A DNA stretch of 34,366 nucleotides from CAYPPG01 sp964412555 (GCA_964412555.1 CAYPPG010000076.1:1-34366), one strand, 5' to 3'. Positions 16,730-25,811 are shown, counted from the first letter of the stretch. Notes: generated by a model not told the origin, from the sequence alone. Numbers and translations are program-made.

Positions 16730-18039
16730 AAAAAGAAAAAAAATCGAAAGCGAAAACCAAAGCGCCTCGGTTAGACCGTGCAACCAAAGAATTGATGCTG
16801 ACCGACAAAGAACGCGATCAAATCGCCGAGGAGTTCCGGGATCAGAAAACCGCTGAGGGACATATCTATTTGTTGAATGACATGTTCGTCAAGAAACCGG
16901 AACTGCAAAATATGCTGTTCGAACCGCTTTCCGTTTTTATGTACATGCTTTCTATGTCAAGACCCATGCAAGCCAGCGGAACCTTGAAGGGAACCATGCC
17001 GAACCGCGATGAAATGATTTCCACGGTGATTGAGGGGATGTCGAGTCAATTCAATTATTATCGTGCTTTGGAATCATTGATTCCTGTGATGCGAAGAGCG
17101 AAAGTGAAGCGGGAAAAACGAGCCTTGATGTGGGCGGTCGGCGAGGTTTTTCAGAGTATGAGACAAAATACGCAACCCCATCAATGCATGGTCGCGCGAA
17201 CAGTCGCTGCTTCATCGGTTGCAAGAGCGATGACCGTACAGGAACAAACGAATCAACTGCTGAGCGGGGGAGAACCTTACAATTATGATTATCGTAATTT
17301 ATTGGAACCGGAAAAAACGGGAGAGGAATGGGATCGCTTGACCTCTATGGTAGGGCGGGACATTTTGTCGATCCATGGATTCGCTTCTTTGGAGGCGATG
17401 GAATGTTTCGAACTGGCCCAAAAGCCATTCGGCTTGCGTTTTCCACACATTATTCATTACCCCGTTTTGGCGTCTCTTTCCAAGAAAAATTTGATTGTGA
17501 CCCCCGGTGATTCCGAGCAAAAAGATGAGGTCTCTCAGCAGGAGCGAATGGAAATACTCGTCGAATCGATGATCACCGATTTTGTCAGCCGGCCGGTGAT
17601 TCGCACGGTTCGAGAAATTGTGAATTCCGTCAAAGCTTCACTGTTTGGAGAGATTGAACAAGAACGGCTGCAGAGACTGATGAATGCGGTTACTCTTTCC
17701 ACATCCATTCTGACGATGAGCAATCCGTTTTTGATGCGGTTATATGAACAAAGCGGGGAAAAGGCGGATCAACTCAATCCGGAGGACGAAATGTCGGATA
17801 TTATCGAAATCAAAAGCTCTCCGGATAATTCCCGCGCCTACCGCATCTATGGAGAAAAACTGTTTGAAAAGCAGGATATGGAAGGGGCACGGCGCGTATT
17901 GCTTCGCGCTAAAGTCTTGTTAAACGAAAAAGATGAAGAATTGGAAGCGCGAATCCGGGATTTGGAAGAAGAATTGGAAGAGAAATACGCTCCCGAATGG
18001 GATTTGATTCTCCTTGAAGAACCCAGCGAAGCAGCCTGA
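16726..18039 (+). CDS. Unknown helical protein with TPR-like, acidic C-terminus
   Basis: This 437-residue protein has no signal peptide. It begins with a Lys-rich tail (KKEKKSKAKTK), followed by a long, mostly helical body with many Met and charged residues. Residues about 365-400 (AYRIYGEKLFEKQDMEGARR onward) look like a TPR repeat, followed by an acidic coil (EELEARIRDLEEELEEKY). I recognise no family. The 4-bp overlap with the exported DUF2911-like gene shows joint translation, which places a cytoplasmic helical protein next to an exported one. No clear terminator follows. Confidence 0.6.
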   Translation: MKKEKKSKAKTKAPRLDRATKELMLTDKERDQIAEEFRDQKTAEGHIYLLNDMFVKKPELQNMLFEPLSVFMYMLSMSRPMQASGTLKGTMPNRDEMISTVIEGMSSQFNYYRALESLIPVMRRAKVKREKRALMWAVGEVFQSMRQNTQPHQCMVARTVAASSVARAMTVQEQTNQLLSGGEPYNYDYRNLLEPEKTGEEWDRLTSMVGRDILSIHGFASLEAMECFELAQKPFGLRFPHIIHYPVLASLSKKNLIVTPGDSEQKDEVSQQERMEILVESMITDFVSRPVIRTVREIVNSVKASLFGEIEQERLQRLMNAVTLSTSILTMSNPFLMRLYEQSGEKADQLNPEDEMSDIIEIKSSPDNSRAYRIYGEKLFEKQDMEGARRVLLRAKVLLNEKDEELEARIRDLEEELEEKYAPEWDLILLEEPSEAA

Positions 18040-18052
18040 TCGAGTAGTCGCT

Positions 18053-18295
18053 TCAAAAAAACATTTTAACCACACCGATGAGCCGATATACCAACGGCCA
18101 AACGAATAAATAAAACAAGCCGGCCGATACAATCCAAATGAAAATAAAAACCCCCACTTCGACTCCAAAATCCCTCCAATTTTTCTCCCGAAAATAATCG
18201 ATTATTAACGAAAGATCACGTGGAAGCCGGTTCAGGCATATGATAATCCAATAGAGGCAACAGGCGACGATGACGGCTTGCAGAATGAGGAACAT
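18053..18295 (-). CDS. Small two-helix membrane protein, function unknown
   Basis: This 80-residue protein has two hydrophobic helices (residues 2-21 and about 48-73, the latter VGVFIFIWIVSAGLFYLFVWP) joined by a charged loop (RLPRDLSLIIDYFREKNWRD). AAGAGAAA precedes the ATG. It is convergent with the unknown plus-strand pair and lies downstream of the sulfatase gene on the same strand, about 100 bp upstream of nothing else obvious. I recognise no family. Confidence 0.5.
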   Translation of the reverse strand: MFLILQAVIVACCLYWIIICLNRLPRDLSLIIDYFREKNWRDFGVEVGVFIFIWIVSAGLFYLFVWPLVYRLIGVVKMFF

Positions 18296-18401
18296 TGTCG
18301 GTTTCTCTTTCTAGGTTGTTTGGTTTAATACTACGAGAGTTAGGAAAGAAAAATTTCAGGAGAGTTGATGAACAAAGTTCTCGTTTTTTCTTGATTATTG
18401 T

Positions 18402-20270
18402 TTAATCCAGATCCCCAAGAATCTTCTGAAACAATCGCGGCACATACCCACGGAAACGCGAATGCACATTGTTCGGAACAAGATTACCGGCTTCCAGCGC
18501 TCTTTCTTTCACATCATCCACGGCGTTCAAGGCGAGCATGGAGACGAACACGCTGTTGATCGCCGGGACGGACAGTTCCAACAGAACCGGCATCGCTTTC
18601 CGGACATCCGCTTCTTCTCCATATTGCCCGAGGGCTTGTGCAGCGATGACGCGCACATTGGGGGAGGAATCGTTCATTGCTTTGTAGAGTGCTTTCTTCG
18701 CTTGTTTCACTCCGTCTTCTTCGCGCATGAGAATCCCCATGGCAGCCCAATAGCGAACCGCGCTGTCGTCATCTTCGAACAGCTGGATTAAAGCGGGTAC
18801 AGCGTCCGGTTTCAGAGAAGCGGCGAGTTCAGCAGCCGCGAGGATTTTTTCCATTGGGTATTTGCTTTTATCATGCCCCATCTCATACGGCGTCGAACCT
18901 TTTGAGCGGGAATGAATTTCGTCCTCGGGCAGGAAGCCGACATCGCGGATTTTCAGCGCCAGATTCTGTTGCGCTTTGCGCAGCCGTTTGAGAATTTCCT
19001 GATGATCAAAGGATGCAGCCAGGTTATTCACTTCGTCGGGATCGGTTTCCAGATCATAGAGTTCTTCCGCCGGTTTGGTTTCCCAAAAATACGTCTTGGG
19101 CGGTTCGAGTTTGCCTTCGTCGTAGAGCCGCTTCCATACTTGAGTTGTCGGAGTTTGGAACATGTAGTTGATGTGCTGGCCGTAGATTTTATGGGGCATG
19201 TAATTGCGGATATAGATATAGCGTGTGTCCCGCGCCGTGCGGACCATATCGTACCGTTCATCCATGCGTCCGCGGAAACCGAACCCGAATTCCGGTTTGG
19301 GAGCGGTGTATTCACCCAAGAAGGCGTGTCCCTGCATATAGTCGGGCGGTTTGACACCTATTAGGCTGAGAACAGTCGGGGCGAGATCGATGAAACCAAC
19401 GAGCCGGTCGGATTTCCCACCCGCTTTGTAGTCTTCCGCCATCAAGTGTTTGAACTTTTCGGGAATATGAACAACCATCGGAACATGAAGGCCGGAATTA
19501 TACGGCCAACGTTTGCTGCGCGGCATACCGGGGCCATGATCTCCGTAGTAGAAAATGATGGTGTCATCTGCAAGCCCGTCTTCCCTCAATTCCTCCAATA
19601 CTCGGCCCACTTGGGCATCCATTTCAGTCATTTTGTCGTAATACTGCGCCCAGTCGCGCCGTACTTCGGGAGTGTCGGGATGATAGGCTGGGATTGGAAT
19701 TTTATCCGGATCGTGAACCGGAGTATGGGGACGCCTGCGAATCTGGCTTTCGTGAGTTGTCGTAAAATTGAATATCGCGAAAAACGGCTGCCCCGGTTTG
19801 CGGTTGCGCCAATGGGCTTTGCGGCTGGAATCATCCCAGACTTTGCCGGGTTTTTCCAGGTTGTAATCCTCTTTGGAGTTATTTGTGCAATAGTACCCGG
19901 CTTCCCGCAAATATTGGGGATACATTTTCATGTTGGACGGCAACGGCGCCATGCTGCGCATATGCTCTGAACCGGTACATGGAGGATAAACGCCGGAAAT
20001 GATCGTCGTACGCGCCGGCGCACAAACCGGAGCCGTTGACCAGGTGTGCAAATAAATCACCCCGTTGGCGGCGATACTGTCGATGTTCGGCGTATTTGCG
20101 AATGTGTCACCATAACAACCCAGATGCGGCCCGTTGTCTTCACTGGTAACCCACAAAATATTCGGTCTCGGTTTATCCGACGCCCTAGCAGTGTTCGACA
20201 AAAAAGCACCGGCAGTGAGCGCAGTCGATGTATTGGCCATGAATTCACGGCGGGAGACTTTTGGGTTCAT
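18402..20270 (-). CDS. Tat-exported sulfatase with C-terminal HEAT repeats
   Basis: The protein has 622 residues. The Tat signal is SRREFMANTSTALTAGAF (6-23). The type I sulfatase core starts with PNILWVTSEDNGPHLGCYG, holds the catalytic Cys83 in CAPAR (83-87; the CxPxR motif, where Cys becomes formylglycine), and continues with FYYGDHGPGMPRSKR and the EELYDLETDPDEVNNLA segment typical of the family's C-terminal part. Residues about 480-610 form HEAT-like helical pairs (PALIQLFEDDDSAVRYWAAM, DSSPNVRVIAAQALGQYG). It would remove sulfate from a sulfated sugar in the periplasm or outside. Maturation needs a formylglycine-generating enzyme, which is not in this window. Confidence 0.9.
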   Translation of the reverse strand: MNPKVSRREFMANTSTALTAGAFLSNTARASDKPRPNILWVTSEDNGPHLGCYGDTFANTPNIDSIAANGVIYLHTWSTAPVCAPARTTIISGVYPPCTGSEHMRSMAPLPSNMKMYPQYLREAGYYCTNNSKEDYNLEKPGKVWDDSSRKAHWRNRKPGQPFFAIFNFTTTHESQIRRRPHTPVHDPDKIPIPAYHPDTPEVRRDWAQYYDKMTEMDAQVGRVLEELREDGLADDTIIFYYGDHGPGMPRSKRWPYNSGLHVPMVVHIPEKFKHLMAEDYKAGGKSDRLVGFIDLAPTVLSLIGVKPPDYMQGHAFLGEYTAPKPEFGFGFRGRMDERYDMVRTARDTRYIYIRNYMPHKIYGQHINYMFQTPTTQVWKRLYDEGKLEPPKTYFWETKPAEELYDLETDPDEVNNLAASFDHQEILKRLRKAQQNLALKIRDVGFLPEDEIHSRSKGSTPYEMGHDKSKYPMEKILAAAELAASLKPDAVPALIQLFEDDDSAVRYWAAMGILMREEDGVKQAKKALYKAMNDSSPNVRVIAAQALGQYGEEADVRKAMPVLLELSVPAINSVFVSMLALNAVDDVKERALEAGNLVPNNVHSRFRGYVPRLFQKILGDLD

Positions 20271-20546
20271 TTTTTATACCTCGTATCGTTGGATGGTTTG
20301 TGTTGTCCATTTCGTTGTTACTCGATTATCGTATAAATGTGTTGGTGAGTAAACTTGTAGGAGAGGAAAATCAGATTTTACATATTCATGGATGGATATC
20401 GTTATTATTCGATGATTGAAGATGGGAACGATGCGTTTTGTGATGAAATACAGATAATCATTCATAGAATGTTTCTTTTATCCGATGAAAAATGATGATA
20501 TCATATAGATAGGAGAAATTTTCTTGTTCGAGAAGGTCAAAAAATC

Positions 20547-21089
20547 ATGGAACGAAATGATCAAAAATATAAGGAACTGATCAAATACATTTCTGCCCGA
20601 TCTATCAATGATCCCCGATTTGGGCGAACAAAATTAAATAAAATTTTGTTCTTCTGTGATTTTTTAGCCTATCGGGATTTGGGCGCTCCGATTTCCGGTG
20701 ATACATATCACAAAGAACAGTACGGACCTGTTCCGACTCATATCCGGAAGATGATGCAAGAGTTAATCGATCAGCATGAAATGGCAGAATCCGCCGGTGT
20801 ATTGGGCGGCTATATACAAAAAAAGCCTGTAACCCTGAAAGATGCCGATCTAAGTCTTTTCAGTGTATATGAAATCTCGTTAATTGATAATGTCATCGAT
20901 CGTTTATCCGAAAGTACTGCATATGATGTTAGTGAATTATCTCATGAATTCGTCGGTTGGCAGATTTGTGAAATGGGTGAAAAGATTCCTTATGAAACGG
21001 TACTCATTGAACATCGAGAATTGAATGACGATGACATTGAATATGCGAAAACTCTGATTCCTCTTGCCAAACAATCTCTCGCATCATGA
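20547..21089 (+). CDS. Panacea/SocA-like antitoxin (DUF4065 family)
   Basis: This 180-residue protein fits the Panacea (SocA-like, DUF4065) fold: TKLNKILFFCDFLAYRDLGAPISG, YHKEQYGPVPTHIRKMMQEL and ELSHEFVGWQI. The domain is known as a promiscuous antitoxin module that pairs with many unrelated toxins encoded next to it. The start has AGAAGG about ten bases upstream. It overlaps the small gene at 21086 by 4 bp (ATGA), which makes that gene the natural toxin candidate. Confidence 0.85.
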   Translation: MERNDQKYKELIKYISARSINDPRFGRTKLNKILFFCDFLAYRDLGAPISGDTYHKEQYGPVPTHIRKMMQELIDQHEMAESAGVLGGYIQKKPVTLKDADLSLFSVYEISLIDNVIDRLSESTAYDVSELSHEFVGWQICEMGEKIPYETVLIEHRELNDDDIEYAKTLIPLAKQSLAS

Positions 21090-21262
21090 ATCGAACCATC
21101 GAACGGACCACACACTTTGAAGAGAAATTATCGATTTTAGAGAAACAAGGTGTTCCACGGCTCGAAGAATGGATCAACGGAATGGAATTTATTGCTTCGA
21201 AGAATCCGGCTTCCGGCGAATTGATTTCAGCCTTGAATAATGAAATGACCATGGTAATATGA
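21086..21262 (+). CDS. Small 58-residue partner of the Panacea gene, possible truncated toxin
   Basis: The ATG at 21086 overlaps the Panacea stop (ATGA) and the frame runs 58 codons to TGA at 21260-21262. The product (starting MNRTIERTTHFEEKLSIL) has a helical first half and a NPASGELI segment, which recalls the middle of RelE/ParE-type toxins, where a Pro/Gly turn precedes a basic strand. Here the chain ends soon after, so it may be a broken toxin or a genuinely small one. The similarity is weak. The translational coupling is the main support for it being a real gene. Confidence 0.5.
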   Translation: MNRTIERTTHFEEKLSILEKQGVPRLEEWINGMEFIASKNPASGELISALNNEMTMVI

Positions 21263-21292
21263 CTCTAGTCAGTTTTGTTTAAGGTGACTATC

Positions 21293-21526
21293 ATGGAATA
21301 TAAAATATCCAAATCCAAATTCAAACCCAAAGCCTTATATTATTTCCGTCAAGTGGAAAAAACCGGTAAAGAATTGATTATCACCGACCGTGACAAACCC
21401 GTGCTTAAAATTGTTCCGTATCGGGAAGATCCATGGGAAATTTTAAAATCGCTGAGAAATACTGTTATCAAATATGATGATCCGACTGAACCCGTCGGAT
21501 TGGAGGACTGGGAAAGTCTAAAATGA
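21293..21526 (+). CDS. Phd/YefM-type antitoxin
   Basis: I use the ATG at 21293 (77 residues) because AAGGTGA lies five bases upstream; an upstream TTG adds six residues. The fold pattern is Phd/YefM: a short strand, helix KPKALYYFRQVEKTGKELIIT, then DRDKPVLKIVPYRE. A variable C-terminal tail should bind the toxin. It overlaps the PIN toxin gene by 4 bp (21523-21526). It follows the Panacea pair by 30 bp, so all four small genes may share a transcript. Confidence 0.85.
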   Translation: MEYKISKSKFKPKALYYFRQVEKTGKELIITDRDKPVLKIVPYREDPWEILKSLRNTVIKYDDPTEPVGLEDWESLK

Positions 21527-21924
21527 TCGTCTTGGACACGCACGCCTGGATATGGTGGATCAACAATCCTGAATTTTTACCTCGTAAAGCGAACAAGTGT
21601 ATTGATGAAGCCATGAGGAAAAAAACGATCAACATTTCCTCGATCAGTGTCTTCGAAATCGCTCTCCTAGTGAAAAAGAATCGAATACAATTCACCATGA
21701 ATCCGAGAGAATGGATTGCAAAAACAGAAGCCTTACCGTTTGTTCATTTCATCCCTGTAGATAATACCATCGCCCTGCAATCGGTTCAGTTAGAAAACTA
21801 TCCCTATCCCGACCCGGCGGACAGAATGATCATTGCAACGGCGTTGATGACAAATTCGATATTAATTACAAAAGATGAGAGAATCTTGAAATACCCCCAC
21901 ATACAGACTTGCTGGGATTCATGA
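21523..21924 (+). CDS. VapC-type PIN-domain toxin
   Basis: This 133-residue PIN ribonuclease has the first Asp in LDTHAWIWWI (residue 5), a conserved Glu in SVFEIALLV, Asp in DPADRMIIATAL, and a final Asp in ITKDERIL. This is the PIN group that pairs with Phd/YefM antitoxins, matching the gene just upstream. The catalytic set looks complete. The RNA target is unknown. Confidence 0.88.
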   Translation: MIVLDTHAWIWWINNPEFLPRKANKCIDEAMRKKTINISSISVFEIALLVKKNRIQFTMNPREWIAKTEALPFVHFIPVDNTIALQSVQLENYPYPDPADRMIIATALMTNSILITKDERILKYPHIQTCWDS

Positions 21925-21948
21925 TAACAGCCTAATGAAGCGATTAGA

Positions 21949-21966
21949 GCAAGCGTCCCCGCTTGC
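21949..21966. repeat. Short perfect hairpin between convergent genes
   Basis: GCAAGCG (21949-21955), loop TCCC, CGCTTGC (21960-21966). It lies 25 bp after the VapC stop and just before the tandem repeat. There is no T-run, so it is more likely part of the same REP-like element than an intrinsic terminator. Confidence 0.5.
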
Positions 21967-21973
21967 CACTTGG

Positions 21974-22137
21974 GAGCGCGGGCATCCTGCCCGCCCGGTG
22001 GTGCGATGGAGTAACAAGGCGGGTGAAAAATGCGGCCAGGGATGGCCGCGCTCCCAGTGGGGATCGGAGCGCGGGCATCCTGCCCGCCCGGTGGTGCGAT
22101 GGAGTAACAAGGCGGGTGAAAAATGCGACCAGGGATG
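21974..22137. repeat. Two tandem copies of a 71-bp REP-like element
   Basis: Copy 1 is 21974-22044 and copy 2 is 22067-22137, a 93-bp period, with one difference (gcggcc versus gcgacc near the end). Each copy opens with a hairpin GCGGGC-ATCCT-GCCCGC. The spacer carries CCGCGCTCCCA, an inverted match to the TGGGAGCGCGG that begins the array. The element fills the gap between the convergent vapC and ppsA ends, a typical place for REP-type repeats. It is more GC-rich than its surroundings. Confidence 0.8.
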
Positions 22138-22143
22138 CCTACT

Positions 22144-24522
22144 CTAGCCACGTTTGCGATTTTCCATCTCCGCTACCCGTTTCTTCACCTCCAGTACACT
22201 ATCCGGATTAAGCGAGATTGAATCAATACCCGCTTCGACAAGAAACTCCGCAAAGTCCGGATGATCACTCGGAGCCTGTCCACAAATCCCTACTTTCGTA
22301 TTGGCCTGATGAGCGGTTTGAATTAAATTGCGAACCGATTGTGTAACAGCTTCATTCCGTTCATCAAATAGATGCTCAAGCGTAGCGGAATCTCGATCAA
22401 CGCCAAGTACCAGCTGCGTAAGATCGTTGGTTCCGATCGAAAAACCGTCGAAACGTTGCGCGAATTGATCTGCCAACAGGATATTGGATGGAATTTCACA
22501 CATCATATAAATTTCCAATCCATTTTCATGAGGCATCAAGCCATTTTCCTTTATCACTTCCAATACTCGATCCGCCTCTTCTACTGTTCGGCAAAAAGGA
22601 ATCATGATGACAACGTTATCCAATCCGATTGCATCTCGGACCTGTTGAATCGCCCGGCATTCCAATGCAAATCCTTGCCGGTATCCTTCACTGTAATAGC
22701 GGGAAGCCCCCCGCCACCCCAACATGGGATTTTCTTCATCGGGTTCGAACTGCTGTCCGCCGATCAGCTGTGCATATTCATTGGTCTTGAAATCGCTCAT
22801 ACGCACAATAACAGGCTCCGGATAGTGCGGCGCAGCGATTTTGGCGATACCCCGCGCAAGATGGTCAACAAAATAATCTTTCTTGTTTTCATACCCACGC
22901 GTCAATTTCTCGATACGCTCTTGCGCAGACCGGTCTTCCACCTCTTCAAATCGAATCAGCGCCATGGGATGTATTTTGATGATATTGTTGATAATAAATT
23001 CCATCCGCGCCAATCCGATCCCATTGGAAGGAAGCCGCCACCACCGAAACGATGCCTCCGGACTGGCAATATTCATCATGATCCGGGTTTTCGTATCCGG
23101 GATATCCTCGAGATTCACTTCCTTTTCTTCATAATCTAAAATTCCATCGTAAACATATCCTTTATCTCCTTCCGCGCAGGAAAGGGTGATTTCTTGCCCG
23201 CTACGGATCGTCTCGGTTCCTTCTTCCGTACCCACAACCGCCGGGATTCCCAATTCACGGCTGACGATTGCGGCATGCGATGTCCGTCCGCCATAATCCG
23301 TGATAATCCCGCTGGCTCGCTTCATGATCGGAACCCAATCCGGATCGGTCATCCCGGTAACCAACACCTCCCCGTCATGAAATCGATTCATTTCATCCGG
23401 ACTATAAATAATATTGGCTTTCCCCGCAGCGATCGCTTGGCCGATGGACAAACCGGACAAAATTTGTTTACCTTTTTCCTGTAAGCGATACGTTTTTAAC
23501 ACGCTCGCTTCTTTTTGCGATTGAACGGTCTCCGGCCTCGCTTGCAAAATAAATAACTCCCCCGTCTCACCGTCTTTCGCCCACTCGATGTCCATCGGAC
23601 GCTCATAATGTTTTTCAATGGCAGATGCCCAGCGCGCCAGCGTTAAGATTTCCTCATCATTCAACGCATACGATCGGCTTTCTTTTTCCGTTGTATCCAC
23701 ATTTTTGGTAGTATCCGAACCCCCTTTGGCATAAATCAATTTCTTTTCTTTCGCCCCCAATTTTTTATCGATGATCGGTTTGACATGTTCCCGATCCAAC
23801 AAAGGCTTGAAAACCGTGAATTCATCCGGTGTGATTGTTCCCTGCACCACATTTTCTCCAATCCCCCATGCTGCATTGATAACCACGACATCCCGAAAAC
23901 CGGATTCCGTATCGATCGTAAACATTACCCCCGCACTCGCCTGAGTCGTAGCCACCATCTTATGAATCCCGACCGACAGAGCAATCTTCATATGATCGAA
24001 ACCTTTTTCTTCCCGGTAACTGATCGCCCTGTCGGTAAACAACGAAGCATAACACTTGCGGCACGCTTCCAGCACTTCGTTTTCACCCGTCACATTCAAA
24101 TAACTTTCCTGCTGGCCGGCAAAACTCGCTTCAGGCAAATCTTCCGCCGTAGCGCTGCTGCGAACCGCCACATCGGCCTCTTCCATCTCATATCGGCGGC
24201 TCACTTCGTGATAAGCGTTGACAATTTCTTTCGTCAAATAATCCGGAAACGGAGAGCCAATAAACAAACGCCGGATTCTTTTCCCAACTTGCTCCAACGG
24301 TTTTTCTCCATTTTTCAGTTTCTGCAACTCCGATTTAATTTTTTCGATCAGGTTATTTTTCTCCAAAAACTCCCAATAAACATCCACCGTAGTTGCAAAA
24401 CCTTCGGGAGCACGAATCCCTTCCTCTTTCAGAGCGCGAACCATTTCCCCTAACGAAGCATTTTTACCACCCACAATCGATACATCATCGGTACTCAGCG
24501 TTTCGAACCATCGAATATACAT
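22144..24522 (-). CDS. ppsA: Phosphoenolpyruvate synthase
   Basis: I start at the ATG at 24522 (792 residues, MYIRWFETLSTDD) with AAAGGA upstream; an upstream TTG is too close to that site. The protein makes PEP from pyruvate, ATP and water. The N-terminal ATP-binding part includes IVGGKNASLGEM, VAVRSSATAEDLPEASFAGQ and FILQARPETVQS. The swivelling domain has the phosphorylated His at about 416 in GGRTSHAAIVSRELG. The PEP-binding part includes GARM-like GLARMEFI, MSDFKTNEY, GWRGASRYY, MIPFCRT, MCEIPSN and the catalytic Cys in GICGQAPSDHP. Length and motifs are complete. It lies 276 bp downstream of DAHP synthase on the same strand and makes that enzyme's substrate. Confidence 0.95.
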   Translation of the reverse strand: MYIRWFETLSTDDVSIVGGKNASLGEMVRALKEEGIRAPEGFATTVDVYWEFLEKNNLIEKIKSELQKLKNGEKPLEQVGKRIRRLFIGSPFPDYLTKEIVNAYHEVSRRYEMEEADVAVRSSATAEDLPEASFAGQQESYLNVTGENEVLEACRKCYASLFTDRAISYREEKGFDHMKIALSVGIHKMVATTQASAGVMFTIDTESGFRDVVVINAAWGIGENVVQGTITPDEFTVFKPLLDREHVKPIIDKKLGAKEKKLIYAKGGSDTTKNVDTTEKESRSYALNDEEILTLARWASAIEKHYERPMDIEWAKDGETGELFILQARPETVQSQKEASVLKTYRLQEKGKQILSGLSIGQAIAAGKANIIYSPDEMNRFHDGEVLVTGMTDPDWVPIMKRASGIITDYGGRTSHAAIVSRELGIPAVVGTEEGTETIRSGQEITLSCAEGDKGYVYDGILDYEEKEVNLEDIPDTKTRIMMNIASPEASFRWWRLPSNGIGLARMEFIINNIIKIHPMALIRFEEVEDRSAQERIEKLTRGYENKKDYFVDHLARGIAKIAAPHYPEPVIVRMSDFKTNEYAQLIGGQQFEPDEENPMLGWRGASRYYSEGYRQGFALECRAIQQVRDAIGLDNVVIMIPFCRTVEEADRVLEVIKENGLMPHENGLEIYMMCEIPSNILLADQFAQRFDGFSIGTNDLTQLVLGVDRDSATLEHLFDERNEAVTQSVRNLIQTAHQANTKVGICGQAPSDHPDFAEFLVEAGIDSISLNPDSVLEVKKRVAEMENRKRG

Positions 24523-24798
24523 ATCAACCAATCCTTTCTCTCAACAAGAGAATTTTTATTTAATAACTAGTATTAATTCAGCATGATTTTATACCCATCC
24601 TTTACGATTAAACTGTGCAAAAGATGTGCCGGATTGAAATGATCTTTTAGATGTTGAATGACTAGCAGGATGAGTATTCGAAAAATTAAATCAGCAGCAG
24701 GTCCTATTCAATGGATAGTAAGGAAACAATGTTGGCTAAAAATGTAACGGGGAGAAGTGAGGATAGAATGAGACCACGAATCCCACATCAATTATAAA

Positions 24799-25746
24799 TC
24801 ATGACAGTTTCTTCCCCAAAACCGGCCCCAATTCCCGCATATCCCCCATAATATGCGCAAATAAATCAACCCCAATCGACTGTTCCCCATCACAAACCGC
24901 ATGCGACGGATCGGGATGCACCTCGATCAACAAACCGTCACATCCTGCCGCAATCGACGCTCGACACAATGGACGAATAATCGATGCCTTTCCCGTCGCG
25001 TGGCTGGGATCGACGATAATGGGCAAATGCGTTTGTTCTTTCAAAACAGCAACAGACCCCAGCGAAAGCGTAAACCGTGTATCGCTCTCAAATGTCCGAA
25101 TCCCCCGTTCGCAAAGCATCACATTCTCATTCCCTTGCGCCAAAATATATTCTGCCGCTAAAAGAAATTCGGATAGCGTAGCGCAAAGCCCCCGTTTCAG
25201 CAACACCGGCTTTCGTTGCGCTCCCACCGCTTCAAGCAGCGGATAATTATGCATATTGCGGGAACCAATCTGCAACACATCGGCATAAGAGGCCACAAGT
25301 TCAACCTTATCGAGGCTCATTACTTCGGTCACAACGGCCAAACCGGTTTCGGCGCGCGCCGTAGCCAACATCTTTAACCCTTCTTCTTTCAATCCTTGAA
25401 AGGAATAAGGACTAGTGCGCGGCTTGAAAGCCCCACCCCGCAACGCTTTGCCACCCGCACGGCGAATTGTTTTCGCGGATTCGACAATCTGACTTTCACT
25501 TTCCACCGTACAAGGCCCGCCGATCACCCCAAAATACCCACTCCCCGCCTGAAACGAAATCCCTTCCTCCGGTCTCACTGTCACCAAACTGTCTTCCGCC
25601 TTCCACTCCCGGCTTGCCAATTTGTACGGTACAGAAATTGGATGTTCTGTTTCAAATCTGTCACATCCCGGCTGACTCTCAGTAATCGATTGTATTTCGC
25701 TACACATAATCCCGTTCCTCGGCGGCGCTTCTGCAACTGATATCAT
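24799..25746 (-). CDS. aroF: DAHP synthase (3-deoxy-7-phosphoheptulonate synthase), type I-beta, truncated regulatory domain
   Basis: This 315-residue enzyme joins PEP and erythrose 4-phosphate at the entry of the shikimate pathway. Motifs include IGGPCTVESE (metal Cys79), LRGGAFKPRTSPYSFQG, LQIGSRNMHNYPLL, LLKRGLCAT, LCERGIRTFE, VDPSHATG and EVHPDPSHAVCDGEQS. Relatives such as the Thermotoga enzyme have an N-terminal ferredoxin-like domain of about 65 residues that binds Tyr/Phe, before PYKLVSRE. Here only 39 residues precede PYKLASREW, so that domain is mostly missing and feedback control is probably lost. AAGGAG lies upstream of the ATG. Expression is probably set by the attenuator at 25812-26002. 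The symbol denotes function, not a specific E. coli isozyme. Confidence 0.93.
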   Translation of the reverse strand: MISVAEAPPRNGIMCSEIQSITESQPGCDRFETEHPISVPYKLASREWKAEDSLVTVRPEEGISFQAGSGYFGVIGGPCTVESESQIVESAKTIRRAGGKALRGGAFKPRTSPYSFQGLKEEGLKMLATARAETGLAVVTEVMSLDKVELVASYADVLQIGSRNMHNYPLLEAVGAQRKPVLLKRGLCATLSEFLLAAEYILAQGNENVMLCERGIRTFESDTRFTLSLGSVAVLKEQTHLPIIVDPSHATGKASIIRPLCRASIAAGCDGLLIEVHPDPSHAVCDGEQSIGVDLFAHIMGDMRELGPVLGKKLS

Positions 25747-25811
25747 GATCTCAATTCTCCTTCTATAGGTTTATCACAGTTTTGTTCAAAAATCAAAGGG
25801 TGAATAAAAAG

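Noticed and set aside
21974..22137. CRISPR array
   Set aside because: There are only two long copies with a 22-bp spacer, no short direct repeats with unique spacers and no cas genes.
22372..23139. A 255-codon open frame on the plus strand
   Set aside because: It is antisense to ppsA and has low-complexity, shadow-like composition.
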